From the NCBI GenBank assembly GCA_016125075.1, contig WGMO01000008.1, positions 124,001-188,000 on the forward strand: a DNA stretch of 64,000 nt. Direction: 5' to 3'. Both the position numbers and the translations under genes were made by a program. This DNA is from Terrimonas sp. Its GTDB lineage: Bacteria; Bacteroidota; Bacteroidia; Chitinophagales; Chitinophagaceae. The notes under the pieces were generated by a model that was given only the letters and a program-made list of their open reading frames with translations, did no database searches and was not told where the DNA came from. Of the stretch, positions 1-8,389 are shown in pieces; the stretch's first letter is position 1; every line of letters starts with the position of its first letter.

Positions 1-139
1 AAATTTCTGTGGTCAGTTCCCATTTCTCAAATGCCTTGTAGCAGTAATAATAAAAATGCAGGCCGAGTATCACAATGCTCATCAGCCTTGTCATGTCGAG
101 TATCTTTCTCAACCCCTGTTCATTCTCTCCTGTACTCAT
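1..139 (-). CDS. TraG/VirD4-like coupling protein, N-terminal fragment (YWFCY-type)
   Basis: This minus-strand reading frame begins with ATG at 139 and runs off the left edge, giving 46 residues that start MSTGENEQGLRKILDMTR and continue into a hydrophobic stretch with the aromatic run HFYYYCYKAF. That beginning matches the YWFCY N-terminal domain of Bacteroidota type IV coupling proteins (often called MobC or TraG), the membrane ATPases that pass the relaxase-DNA complex to the conjugation pore. It lies 18 bases downstream of the relaxase gene on the same strand, the usual order in Bacteroidota conjugative elements. The ATPase part is outside the window, so the call rests on the N-terminus and on context. 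Confidence 0.7.
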   Translation of the reverse strand, partial: MSTGENEQGLRKILDMTRLMSIVILGLHFYYYCYKAFEKWELTTEI

Positions 140-157
140 ACAACTTCATTTAATATG

Positions 158-1429
158 TTATAGTGAAATTCGTTTGTGCTTTTTTCTTTTTCGTTTCTTT
201 AATTGGTGTGGTACATAGTCAGGCGTTGGCTTGCTGTCAGCCAGCGCCAATACTTGTGCGTGTGCATTGTTTTTTGTATCCTTCATTTCAAAAGCCAGTT
301 CTTTCTTTTGCTCATGAATGGGCGTGGGTTTTTCTTTTAAGTTTCTCATCTGGCCGGCTTCCTTTATGGGCGATACCGCAAGACCACATTTTTCAAGGAT
401 AGCTTTGGCACTGTATGGCTTCCCTATATCGCTGCCGTTGAATACCGCTTTATTTTTATGATCCACATAGGTTATGTCGTATATCACCCCGTCCTTCCCG
501 GTTCTTAATACCGTACTGATATTTTCTTTTTCCAGAGCCTTGATAAAAGCAGCGAGATTTGCAGGCGGTTTGTTCAGTTGCCAGTCAATGGCGGCTTTCA
601 GTTTCTTCTTTAACGGAGTTTTCAATGGTTCGTTTTCATCAAATTTTTTCTCCAGGTAAACCAGGGTTGGTTTCATATAAAAGGCGCTGGCTTTGATAGG
701 TGTGCCGACTTTATTTCCGTTCTCATCCAGTACCCGATAGGTCAGTCCTTTTTGTTGAAACATTTTTGAATCTTCACTGCCCCTGTCGGACACTACATTG
801 TAAAGCTTCAGTACGGCATTTAATTCGGGCAGCGAACTGTACTTGTACCGGTTTAATACTACCATCAGCACATTGGCAATAGCCCGCTTGGTTTCTGATT
901 TTCCATAGACCACTTTGGAGGCATTAACGGGAACCACTTTGAATGTATCGGATGTTTTTTTACTGTCTGCCCTTACCAGGCCAAACTCTTTTTCAATATC
1001 CTTGCGGGCTTTTTCAGATTGATTACGTCCCATATTGTGCATCGAGATCCTTTTGCCATCCTTTTGAATATTAGTACTGACAATATGGATATGCGGGTGG
1101 CCGGCATCATAGTGACGGTAAACGAGGTAAGGTTGCTGACCGAAGCCAATCTGCTGCATGTAGCGATCTGCTATTGCCGCTAATTTCTCGTTGGACAGTT
1201 GTTCGGAAGGATCGAAATTCAGTGATACATGAAGCGTATTAGTAACAGCTCTGTCATTAAGCGAAATAAACCTTTCAAAGTGGTTCAACTTATCATAAAA
1301 GCTCAGCTTTTCCGGGTCTTTCAAAAAACCTGAAGCCGACAGTATTTCTGCTTTGTTTTTGCTCATTTTTTCCTCGTTATAATTGAGGGCTTTTGAAATA
1401 CTTTTACTTGTATTTATTCGGGCAACCAT
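158..1429 (-). CDS. Relaxase/mobilisation nuclease (MobP/BmgA-like)
   Basis: A 423-residue relaxase expected to nick oriT and lead the transferred strand. The N-terminal half carries the histidine triad motif (residues about 105-118, HYDAGHPHIHIV), which binds the catalytic metal ion, preceded by a region beginning MVARINTSKSISKALNYNEEK that is typical of Bacteroidota mobilisation nucleases. The C-terminus ends in a strongly basic tail rich in lysine and arginine, consistent with DNA contact. The start codon overlaps the end of the upstream accessory gene by 16 bases, so the two are probably translationally coupled. Family size and motif spacing look normal and no lesion is visible. The exact relaxase subfamily is inferred. 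Confidence 0.9.
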   Translation of the reverse strand: MVARINTSKSISKALNYNEEKMSKNKAEILSASGFLKDPEKLSFYDKLNHFERFISLNDRAVTNTLHVSLNFDPSEQLSNEKLAAIADRYMQQIGFGQQPYLVYRHYDAGHPHIHIVSTNIQKDGKRISMHNMGRNQSEKARKDIEKEFGLVRADSKKTSDTFKVVPVNASKVVYGKSETKRAIANVLMVVLNRYKYSSLPELNAVLKLYNVVSDRGSEDSKMFQQKGLTYRVLDENGNKVGTPIKASAFYMKPTLVYLEKKFDENEPLKTPLKKKLKAAIDWQLNKPPANLAAFIKALEKENISTVLRTGKDGVIYDITYVDHKNKAVFNGSDIGKPYSAKAILEKCGLAVSPIKEAGQMRNLKEKPTPIHEQKKELAFEMKDTKNNAHAQVLALADSKPTPDYVPHQLKKRKRKKHKRISL

Positions 1430-1806
1430 TGGTCGGATATTGAAGCAATTTTTGAATTGATTTCATCCATTTTTTGAAACAAAATTTCCCGGCTGTTTGC
1501 GACCTGCTGTGCCCAATATTTCAGCTCTGTATTATTAGCTGAAGTATGCAGCTTTTTAACAGCCTGATTGATGTTGTTTCCAATGGCTTTTAACTCGTTT
1601 CTCAACTGAATCATTTCTGCCACAAAGTCATCAACCGATTGATTGCGGGTGTAAACCGTCACAGGTTTATCCAGCAATATATCCCTGGCATAGCTGCTTA
1701 TTTTCTGCTTCGTAGAAGTTGTGAATCCTGCCTGCAATTTTTTGTATTCCGTTTCGGTTAGCCGGATATGCAGCCATCTCGTCCTGTTGTTTGCTTCACT
1801 CATCAC
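1414..1806 (-). CDS. Relaxase accessory protein (MobC/BmgB-like)
   Basis: A 130-residue protein with a ribbon-helix-helix-like N-terminus (WLHIRLTETEYKKLQAG, residues 10-26) and a C-terminal helical part containing GNNINQAVKKLH, the signature of MobC-type plasmid mobilisation proteins. Such proteins bind near oriT, help open the nic region and recruit the relaxase. It overlaps the relaxase start by 16 bases and lies directly beside the hairpin region at 1847-1914, which fits binding there. Length is normal for the family. The alternative start one codon downstream would change nothing of substance. Confidence 0.85.
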   Translation of the reverse strand: MMSEANNRTRWLHIRLTETEYKKLQAGFTTSTKQKISSYARDILLDKPVTVYTRNQSVDDFVAEMIQLRNELKAIGNNINQAVKKLHTSANNTELKYWAQQVANSREILFQKMDEINSKIASISDQWLPE

Positions 1807-1846
1807 TTTTCATTCACTCTTTAATCGCTTTAAATGTCTTTCTCAG

Positions 1847-1914
1847 CCCCCTGCGACTCCGGAGCTAAGGGGGTTAAATGGCCCGGTTGTGATACAACCG
1901 TACATTTAACCGGG
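1847..1914. other. Candidate origin of transfer (oriT), two adjacent hairpins
   Basis: Two inverted repeats sit side by side just upstream of the relaxase operon. The left one pairs CCCCCT (1847-1852) with AGGGGG (1868-1873) around the self-complementary core CTCCGGAG (1857-1864). The right one pairs GGTTAAATG (1872-1880) with CATTTAACC (1903-1911), with an inner stem CGGTTGT/ACAACCG (1884-1890, 1894-1900) closed by a three-base loop; CCCGGTT/AACCGGG also pair across it. Hairpins next to mob genes are characteristic of oriT. The nic site itself cannot be placed by eye. Confidence 0.5.
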
Positions 1915-2033
1915 TACGCCTCTAAGTACCCTGATGCCTTCCCGGTTTGGAGATTCATTTTTCGATTCATTGCTATGATTGTTTTTACGATGATTACCAT
2001 CAAGAAATGCTATAGAATACTATCGAAAGAAAA

Positions 2034-2921
2034 TTAGGGAGGTTTTGCGACGGCTTTCTTTCCCATCATTAACAACCACTCATTAAGGTCCTTGTAGTTC
2101 TTGTATAGCTTGCTTTCATCGTGATATTTTGTATCACAGTTTTCAGCATAACGACTGCAATTTTGTCCGGCCTTATCATTATCCAGGAAAAGATGCACTG
2201 CTTTATATTGCTCCAGAAATGGTCTTGCTTTTTCAAAAAATGACAGAGAGTTCAGAACGCAGTAATCCCAGTTTTTGAAATCATTTTTTGGCAGGATTGT
2301 GACTAAGGAAAGAAAATCGAAAAATCCTTCTAATAAAGCTATTCTTACAGCGCCATTTTTAATCGTAGTAACCCCTTTTGGCGAGCTGCTGTTTTTGCAA
2401 AAAGAATTGCGTAATTCATAGCCGCCACAGTCATTTAAAAAACCTATGGAATAATAGCTTTTGTTGTTCCATTCATAATTCACTTCTTTGCAGAATTTTT
2501 CAGCGATGTGCAGCGGAATTTTGCGGCTATGGAGATAACGAATCAGTGTCAGCGAATGGAGCGATTCAATCTTCTTAATGATGATCTTATTGGAATCGTC
2601 TTGGGATAACTCTGGGAAGGTTGGCTGCTTGTGAAAAGAGAGAAGGCCATTTAGGGACCGGAGAAATTCTCCAACTGTACAGTTATGATAGAGTACGGCG
2701 AAGTCTATAACATTGCCACCCTTGCCAATACCATGATCATACCATCGGTTAAGTTTGCGATTTACTTTAAAGGAAGGTGTTTCTTCTGACCTTAAAGGAG
2801 ATAAATACCAGTAGTCGGGGTTTCTTATTTTCTTTGGCTCAAAACCTAATTGAGACAGATAATCCACTATGTCCATTTCCCTAACCTGTTCACAGGTAAT
2901 GGTTGCCTGATTGTTTTTCAT
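2034..2921 (-). CDS. Toprim-domain primase-like protein
   Basis: A 295-residue protein resembling the small primase-like proteins of Bacteroidota mobile elements. Residues about 15-95 match a CHC2-primase N-terminal fold (PLRSEETPSFKVNRKLNRWY, then GKGGNVIDF), but the zinc-binding cysteines and histidine of true CHC2 fingers are not present. The C-terminal half has a Toprim domain: an acidic residue in LLEGFFDFLS and the second acidic motif LFLDNDKAGQN. Such proteins are thought to prime synthesis on transferred or replicating single strands. It is on the same strand as the mob genes, separated from them by the oriT candidate, and is the first gene left of the divergent 3081-5077 pair. Confidence 0.8.
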   Translation of the reverse strand: MKNNQATITCEQVREMDIVDYLSQLGFEPKKIRNPDYWYLSPLRSEETPSFKVNRKLNRWYDHGIGKGGNVIDFAVLYHNCTVGEFLRSLNGLLSFHKQPTFPELSQDDSNKIIIKKIESLHSLTLIRYLHSRKIPLHIAEKFCKEVNYEWNNKSYYSIGFLNDCGGYELRNSFCKNSSSPKGVTTIKNGAVRIALLEGFFDFLSLVTILPKNDFKNWDYCVLNSLSFFEKARPFLEQYKAVHLFLDNDKAGQNCSRYAENCDTKYHDESKLYKNYKDLNEWLLMMGKKAVAKPP

Positions 2922-2990
2922 TACACACTGTTTTCAATACTCACTTATCAGTAACGATGTGAAATTAAAACCATCTCCCGGCATAAAATC

Positions 2991-3015
2991 ATCCCCTTCA
3001 AATTCTGAAGGGGAT
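2991..3015. repeat. Perfect 10-bp hairpin between divergent genes
   Basis: ATCCCCTTCA (2991-3000) and TGAAGGGGAT (3006-3015) form a perfect inverted repeat with a five-base loop. It lies in the 159-base spacer between the minus-strand Toprim gene (start 2921) and the plus-strand gene at 3081. There is no following T-run, so it looks more like an operator or a 5' leader structure than a terminator. Confidence 0.6.
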
Positions 3016-3080
3016 GAATCAAATAAGCACGACTATTTTTGTCTCGTGAAAATGATTTGTGAAAAGAAAAATCAATTATT

Positions 3081-3362
3081 ATGCTCGCTAAAAATGATGT
3101 GGCCAAAGTGTATGATACCGTGCTTAGCATTCCCGGTATGAACGAGGAAGTAAAAGTAAATTTCAAAACCTCCCGAAAAAATCTTTTGTTACTGAATAAA
3201 GTAATTGAGCGTGGATTGAACGGAAAAGAAACTGATGATAAATCCGTCAGTATTTTGGAAACCATTCCAAAAGAAATCCTGGAGGAACTTGGTGGGATCG
3301 CTGCAGAACTGTTGAATAAGGCGGGGCTTACGGAAATGAATGAAAAACTGAAATCTTTTTAA
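3081..3362 (+). CDS. Small protein of unknown function, partner of the 557-residue gene
   Basis: A 93-residue, mostly helical, charged protein that I do not recognise. It has no signal peptide, membrane segment or cysteine motif. It starts at ATG 3081, downstream of the hairpin at 2991-3015, and is followed after 41 bases by the 557-residue gene on the same strand, so the two probably form one transcript. Both genes point against the surrounding minus-strand mobile backbone, which suggests that they entered as a unit. A small first gene before a large nuclease-like gene recalls regulator-effector or antitoxin-toxin arrangements, but this is inference from position only. Confidence 0.6.
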   Translation: MLAKNDVAKVYDTVLSIPGMNEEVKVNFKTSRKNLLLLNKVIERGLNGKETDDKSVSILETIPKEILEELGGIAAELLNKAGLTEMNEKLKSF

Positions 3363-3403
3363 GCAATGGTATCTTAGTATATTCTGCTTCTAAATCATTA
3401 ACC

Positions 3404-5077
3404 ATGTTTCATCTGGCTCAATTAGCTGAATTAAAAACCTTATACCCGGAAAAAGAGGTTCCTGTTTTTAGCGAACTATTGAAAGGGATCAGCAAGGAAA
3501 CCCTTCAAAAAGTGGCTACTCACCTGATTGGCTATGATCTTTTTTCCGGCAAGCAAATAGACAATAAGCGGGTAATTGAAAATTGGTTTAGCCAGGCCAA
3601 CGAGGCTATTGCACAAGACCTTTATGACAGGATTGAGGCATATAGAAAGAAAACAGGCCGTGTATTGAACATTATTCATACTATTTCCTGTTTAAAGATC
3701 CTGCAACATGGTTTAGCATTGGAAGAGGAAGGACAGCTAAATACTAAATCAAAGGAGCAATCGGAAATAGACCTTTTGCTGGCTATGCTTGTGTGTAACC
3801 AGAATGAAGATAGCGATCAGACTAAAGACAGCGAAAAGATTGAAAAAGCATTTCCTGATGATTATCCTGCCGCCTTGTTATTGAATATGGGATTTTCGGT
3901 AAGCGATATTATCAGTTTTCATTTTTCAGACTATACTTACTGCCAGATTGTAAAATCACTCCGGTTATTCAAATTTCTCGAATCAAGAGCCGAATGCACA
4001 ACGTTGCTAAACGAATTTTATTCTTTTCTGGGAATTGCTCACTGGAAGGAATACTTTGAAAGAATAATCCCTGTTGTAACAGCCTGGTCAAGCAGAAGCA
4101 AAGCTTCTTCGGTAGATATTGTTCTGAATAGGGACGATCACTATCAGGATAATTACGCTTTTTTAAAGAAATTATCATTGAGCGAGTATGCCCGTATGGA
4201 GGATGTTGACTATATAAAGATCAGGGAAAAGCCATTGATGGAGTTGGATAATACTACTTTCAGGATTGTACATCCTTTGTTTTTGTCAGACAAAGTTTAT
4301 AAAAGTCTTTACTTTTTATTAAATCAGCTTTACGGGAAAACTGAAAAAAAACTGGGAGGATTCCGATCGTGGTATACTACTCATTTTTCTGAAGGTACTT
4401 GTTTCAGGGAAGTGATGCAAAGAGCCTTTCTTTACGCAGATCAACTCCTCTTTGATAATGACCTGGCGAACCAAACGCCAAAAGTTGTCGGCCCTCCCGA
4501 TGGCTATCTTCGCATCCAGAATAATAGTTTCCTCTTTGAGAATAAAGACATACTCATCAATGCAGCTATAAAGAGTTCCTATGACTTTGATACGCTGATT
4601 GAAGAATTGAAAAAGAAGCTTTTTAACGAGGATGGTCGGCCTGTTGGTATTGGTCAATTGATAACCAATATCAGGAAATTATTGAGTGGGGAGAATAAAT
4701 ATGATTCTGGCTTTGTTGCCGGAAGCACCGATATTTATCCCGTCCTTGTCACGCATGACAATATGTTTGATACAGTCGGCCTTAACCGGGTGATGGGAAG
4801 TCTTTATAATACAGAATTAAAGAAGCTGGAGGCCGATGGTCTCGATATCAGGAAGGTTGAGCCTATAACGTTTATAAGTATTGACACCTTTTTGTTGATC
4901 CAGCATCTTTTGCGAAGTAAAAAGATAAACTTTGCAGATTTGATTGAACTTTACCATAAAGAATCTGACACTGGTGCTACAGGTTTTATCTCATTCTCTG
5001 ATTATGTGATTGGCCATCTTGATAGACATTTAGGAGATTGGCGATCCCAGGAATTGTTACAACTGCTTTTTAAATAG
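3404..5077 (+). CDS. Large protein of unknown function with possible PD-(D/E)XK-like nuclease region
   Basis: A 557-residue protein with no family I can name firmly. The N-terminal two thirds are helical and featureless. From about residue 375 there is a pattern seen in divergent PD-(D/E)XK nuclease folds: E379 and K381 in FLFENKDILINAAIK, then a glutamine (Q418) in GRPVGIGQL, then a hydrophobic strand YPVLVTHDN and a segment VGLNRVMGSLYN. This order resembles uncharacterised Bacteroidota proteins suspected of being nucleases. It follows the 93-residue gene by 41 bases and ends before a strong bidirectional terminator. Codon and base use look like those of the neighbours. A defence role is a guess from context. 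Confidence 0.55.
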   Translation: MFHLAQLAELKTLYPEKEVPVFSELLKGISKETLQKVATHLIGYDLFSGKQIDNKRVIENWFSQANEAIAQDLYDRIEAYRKKTGRVLNIIHTISCLKILQHGLALEEEGQLNTKSKEQSEIDLLLAMLVCNQNEDSDQTKDSEKIEKAFPDDYPAALLLNMGFSVSDIISFHFSDYTYCQIVKSLRLFKFLESRAECTTLLNEFYSFLGIAHWKEYFERIIPVVTAWSSRSKASSVDIVLNRDDHYQDNYAFLKKLSLSEYARMEDVDYIKIREKPLMELDNTTFRIVHPLFLSDKVYKSLYFLLNQLYGKTEKKLGGFRSWYTTHFSEGTCFREVMQRAFLYADQLLFDNDLANQTPKVVGPPDGYLRIQNNSFLFENKDILINAAIKSSYDFDTLIEELKKKLFNEDGRPVGIGQLITNIRKLLSGENKYDSGFVAGSTDIYPVLVTHDNMFDTVGLNRVMGSLYNTELKKLEADGLDIRKVEPITFISIDTFLLIQHLLRSKKINFADLIELYHKESDTGATGFISFSDYVIGHLDRHLGDWRSQELLQLLFK

Positions 5078-5144
5078 ATTGCGAAAGTCCATATTATGCT
5101 TAGAATATCACTGTTGCATATAAAGGCCATAAGATATAATAGAC

Positions 5145-5194
5145 AAGCTGCCCCGCCATTTTGAAGTATCTTTCATTATGCTGCGGGGCAGCTT
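5145..5194. terminator. Bidirectional hairpin terminator between convergent genes
   Basis: AAGCTGCCCCGC (5145-5156) pairs perfectly with GCGGGGCAGCTT (5183-5194) over a 26-base spacer, and T-rich sequence follows on the plus strand. It sits between the plus-strand gene ending at 5077 and the minus-strand gene ending at 5201, where a terminator shared by both directions is expected. Confidence 0.7.
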
Positions 5195-5200
5195 TTTGAG

Positions 5201-5413
5201 CTAAAATTTGCTATGTCCTCCGACAAGGGTTTTTATAATTTTCCATATCAACATCAGAATGCCCTTGCAGACAAGCCAGGTGAATGTAAGGGCAATAAAT
5301 ATGAGAATAAAGAAAAACTGGAGCAGCGCACCTAACAGGCCGCTGCCCCGGCCGTAAATCCTTCCTTCATAGTGGCCTTCTTCATACCCCCTTAAATAAT
5401 CAAACCAGTTCAT
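5201..5413 (-). CDS. Small single-span membrane protein, PRTRC region
   Basis: A 70-residue protein with a soluble glycine- and tyrosine-rich N-terminus (YLRGYEEGHYEGRIYGRGSG) and one long hydrophobic segment at about residues 25-58 that could cross the membrane once or fold as a hairpin, then a short basic tail. I do not recognise a family. It is the last gene of the minus-strand PRTRC operon, 14 bases after the 88-residue gene, and lies directly before the terminator at 5145-5194. Its place in the operon argues that it is a real gene of the plasmid or ICE backbone; its function is unknown. Confidence 0.6.
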   Translation of the reverse strand: MNWFDYLRGYEEGHYEGRIYGRGSGLLGALLQFFFILIFIALTFTWLVCKGILMLIWKIIKTLVGGHSKF

Positions 5414-5427
5414 AGGGATTAATTTAT

Positions 5428-5694
5428 TTAATGTTGTTGCAGTGCGTTTTCACCGTTCTCCCAAATCAGTTCTTTGTTTTGATAGACTTCAATAGTAGAT
5501 GCTTTACCGTTGTCATCCGGCGTTAGCTGTTCCTCGGTATCATAAAGGGTTTCACTTTCAATAAACCCTTTTGCGTCATCAATTGCTTCATCGAGACCGG
5601 ATTGTTCAATCTCTTTTGCTAATGCAGTCATATCGGTATCTTCAGAGAAAGTCAACCTGTTCCATACGGTTACTTTAACATCAATGTAGTTCAT
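5428..5694 (-). CDS. Acidic 88-residue protein of unknown function, PRTRC region
   Basis: The open frame reaches back to 5817, but the upstream part overlaps the ThiF-like gene and has poor protein character. The ATG at 5694 begins MNYIDVKVTVWNRLTFSED and leaves a 32-base gap after the ThiF stop, so I chose it. The resulting protein is small, soluble and acidic, with a C-terminal part ending ENALQQH. No motif is recognisable. It is co-oriented with the PRTRC genes and probably cotranscribed with them. Confidence 0.6.
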   Translation of the reverse strand: MNYIDVKVTVWNRLTFSEDTDMTALAKEIEQSGLDEAIDDAKGFIESETLYDTEEQLTPDDNGKASTIEVYQNKELIWENGENALQQH

Positions 5695-5726
5695 GGTTAT
5701 TTTATTTAGGGTGATAGAATTTTTGT

Positions 5727-6548
5727 TTAGGCTACCTTCAGGGGTTGTGCCCTGAACTCGGCAAGGTTTAAAAAGAATCCCCGGTTGGTTATCATGCCTT
5801 CCCGGAATAATTGCCACAGGAGTGAAGCGCCTAAGTTGGCCAGCGCAGAATTGATAAACAGGTCTTGTCTGGTCAATGCTTCGGCCAATGAGCAGCTTGG
5901 CGTATCATCGTTTTGTTCAGATTGGTGCAACAGGTCTTTAAATTCGGTAGTGACAAACGGCAGCTTGTCCACAGTACGGAATTTTTTGGATGCAGCCTGT
6001 TTAATAGTTCCAACAGTAGATAAAATAACCTGCCCCGTGTTTTTCCTATTACCAAAGTCCATCCAGTATAATGGGCGATTGCGGTAATGTTGTTGTTTTC
6101 CATGTTTAGCGAGTATGGAGGCTATTTCAAATCTTGCAGCAACGCTATCTACGCAAGAGATGGTCAATCCGGCCATCACATAATCGGGATTAGATTCAAT
6201 AATTTTTTTATTGAATTTTTCCGATACAGCTTTCCAGTTTGTTCCAAAGAAGCGATTGATGCGGTTAATCAGAACAGCAGATTTTTGCAGTCCTATTTCA
6301 TCGGTTGTAAATAATTGCCGTCCGAGGTTGGCGGCAGTTACGGTATCATCGTCAAAGACGGTTGTCATCAATCCCGGATGCCGCAAGGCAATGAGGGAAT
6401 GATTGATTCTTGCAAGAGCGGTGAGTACCTGGCTTCCTGTACCTCCGGCGCCGATCAGGTTTACCCGGACAGGATTATATGGATGTAAGAGTTCAGGCTC
6501 TACAAAATGAATGGCAGGTTTTTGTGTTTTTGTTTTCATACGAGACAA
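5727..6548 (-). CDS. PRTRC system ThiF family protein
   Basis: A 273-residue protein of the ThiF/MoeB/E1-like adenylyltransferase fold. The nucleotide-binding glycine motif LIGAGGTGSQVL lies at about residues 31-42, followed by an acidic strand end (VFDDDTVTAANLGRQLF) that in this family positions the ATP ribose and the partner protein. The PRTRC ThiF family is found in conserved plasmid and ICE gene sets with proteins A to F; its substrate is not known, though E1-like chemistry on a partner C-terminus is the general expectation. It overlaps the PRTRC B start by 13 bases, a sign of coupled expression. Length is normal. Confidence 0.88.
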   Translation of the reverse strand: MSRMKTKTQKPAIHFVEPELLHPYNPVRVNLIGAGGTGSQVLTALARINHSLIALRHPGLMTTVFDDDTVTAANLGRQLFTTDEIGLQKSAVLINRINRFFGTNWKAVSEKFNKKIIESNPDYVMAGLTISCVDSVAARFEIASILAKHGKQQHYRNRPLYWMDFGNRKNTGQVILSTVGTIKQAASKKFRTVDKLPFVTTEFKDLLHQSEQNDDTPSCSLAEALTRQDLFINSALANLGASLLWQLFREGMITNRGFFLNLAEFRAQPLKVA

Positions 6549-7291
6549 TTTTGAATAGTATAACTTGTTTTTTTAAGGGCTGTGGCCGGGAAATTTTCGC
6601 CTGTATTTACCAACTGTTTCCAGAGCAATACCAGATTTCCTTTGACCGGGCTAAAGCCTTCCATCATGTGAGAGAAATAGCTGTTCCAGAAATAATCTTC
6701 CCAATACCTTATGAACTCCTCCAGACAGGCATCAGCAGGTATATTTACTTCTACTGTTCCCATACAGACGTGACCTTTGTTATTGACATTAAAGAAAGGG
6801 GCATGGTAAAGTGGTGTGGATGCCGATGGTTTTTTATTCCCTTTTATAGCAAATACGATTAGCTGTTCCTTTGATGCTTTCCATACCAATGCCGGAACAT
6901 TTGCTCTACCTGATGGAATACCGAGGGCAGTAGTAAAAAGCAGGTTGGTTTCACAGGCAGGTGTGTACCAGCATACGCTGCCCTGTCCCTGCGTATTTAT
7001 CTGCAATACATTTATAGGAAGCAGTCCTTTACTTTTCAGGTAAGTTGTTTTTAGTTCCTTGCTGGACTGAAATATCTGAGACAATCCAGCCATTTCCTTT
7101 TGCGTTAATGGATGGGCATTTATAGGGTTGCCATTCCTGCCAATATCATAGCTTTCCACATAAATGCTTTCATCTGTCCTGTTACCATTTTCCCTGTTAC
7201 GGCAACGGTATATCAGCAAAGCCTTTTCGGGTATATAACAATCTTCAAATAAATGAGTGATATTTTCCATAATGATTGATTTATTGTCCAT
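6536..7291 (-). CDS. PRTRC system protein B
   Basis: A 251-residue protein matching PRTRC system protein B, which is found beside the ThiF-like gene in these clusters. Recognisable parts are the N-terminal ENITHLFEDCYIPEKALLIY, the central GVPALVWKASKEQL-like region (NVPALVWKASKEQL) and the C-terminal RYWEDYFWNSYFSHMM. ATG 7291 follows the upstream stop directly, but homologues usually begin at a position equal to the internal ATG at 7270, so that start is also likely. Its biochemical role is unknown. Gene order (B, then ThiF, overlapping) is the canonical one. Confidence 0.85.
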   Translation of the reverse strand: MDNKSIIMENITHLFEDCYIPEKALLIYRCRNRENGNRTDESIYVESYDIGRNGNPINAHPLTQKEMAGLSQIFQSSKELKTTYLKSKGLLPINVLQINTQGQGSVCWYTPACETNLLFTTALGIPSGRANVPALVWKASKEQLIVFAIKGNKKPSASTPLYHAPFFNVNNKGHVCMGTVEVNIPADACLEEFIRYWEDYFWNSYFSHMMEGFSPVKGNLVLLWKQLVNTGENFPATALKKTSYTIQNCLV

Positions 7292-8389
7292 TCAATCTTC
7301 GTTTACATTATCGTGCTGATTCAGTAATTCCGATAACCTGTCTGCCAACTGGAAAAAGCGTTGTTCAAAACCGAAGTCGTGTGTTTCTTTTTCCTGCGGC
7401 TGGTCGAAATATTGGATTGATACAGGTTCTTCCTGAAAGCCCATTTCCTGTAATTCTGAATTAATCATGTCCATCAGCGTATCGTAAAAGCAGTCGTTGC
7501 TGCTCCAGAAAAAAGACAGGTATTGCTCCAGATAGATATAATCGCTTTCGTCAGGGTGCAGCAAATGTTTTTTCATACTGCCATGCAGGGAACGGGATGG
7601 ATAATCGTTGTACAGTTTTAAAACATCTTCAGCCAGCTTTGTTGCATTACTATCCCGTTGCTTGTTCTGCTCATATTTTTTTATGGCTTGTTTTAATACG
7701 GTTGATTTAAAAGGTTGTTTAAGCAAAGGGAAAAGCTCATCTCCTGCATCCTTTAGCTGTTTCATTTGCTCCACCTGATGTTGCCGGTACTGTTCTTCTT
7801 CATCTCCATCTATATCGTTTTCCATCCAGTCGGTCAATGTTTCGTACTGGTTATATAGGTAGCTATCTTCCCGGTAATAGGGTACGCCAGCTATCTTATA
7901 CAGGTAGCGAAACAATAGTATAATGATCCGGGACAATTCCTGTTGTTCTTTGTTTTTCAAAAGCAGCCACAGGGGACGGACAGGAATATAGTAAAGCGTA
8001 TAACCTGTGTCATAGCTTTTCACAGTAGCCAGACAGGCTTTTCTTTTTTTATCCCTGATAATAATGCTGTCCATCTTTTGTTCCTTCAATCGTTCTTTAA
8101 CCTGATTATATGCCTCGGTCACATTCTGCGGAAAAGCAGTGCTGGTTATATCAGGTAATGGCAAGTTGTACAGGGCACAGAGGTGCGAAACGGAATTAAG
8201 AAATTCCTTTTCCGTTTGTTTCCATGCAGGCATATTGATTCCCCAAAATGGCCGGAAACAATGATTCAGAAAACCATTGCCGTTAATGAACGAGGTGCGC
8301 TGCGCAATTTGTTTTGCTGTACTTCTCTTGTGTCCGGCAGACGGTCTATGAATGTTGCTAACTCTCCGAATGGCTGATGCAGTTTCCAT
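7292..8389 (-). CDS. PRTRC-cluster protein of unknown function (possibly PRTRC F-like)
   Basis: A soluble protein of up to 365 residues lying between PRTRC C and PRTRC B, the place where PRTRC protein F is found in other clusters; I cannot confirm the family from sequence. The body is helical and charged, with many aromatic residues (for example LFRYLYKIAGVPYYRED). The first 52 residues are low in protein character (ASAIRRVSNIHRPSAGHKRS), and a better-looking coding stretch occupies another frame upstream (8266-8442). The true start could therefore be at the internal ATG 8233 (MPAWKQTEKEF), or the gene may carry a frameshift. The stop abuts the PRTRC B start codon. Confidence 0.65.
   Translation of the reverse strand: METASAIRRVSNIHRPSAGHKRSTAKQIAQRTSFINGNGFLNHCFRPFWGINMPAWKQTEKEFLNSVSHLCALYNLPLPDITSTAFPQNVTEAYNQVKERLKEQKMDSIIIRDKKRKACLATVKSYDTGYTLYYIPVRPLWLLLKNKEQQELSRIIILLFRYLYKIAGVPYYREDSYLYNQYETLTDWMENDIDGDEEEQYRQHQVEQMKQLKDAGDELFPLLKQPFKSTVLKQAIKKYEQNKQRDSNATKLAEDVLKLYNDYPSRSLHGSMKKHLLHPDESDYIYLEQYLSFFWSSNDCFYDTLMDMINSELQEMGFQEEPVSIQYFDQPQEKETHDFGFEQRFFQLADRLSELLNQHDNVNED

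Noticed and set aside
5695-5817. N-terminal extension of the 88-residue gene
   Set aside because: It overlaps the ThiF-like gene in another frame, and the peptide is not protein-like; ATG 5694 fits operon spacing.
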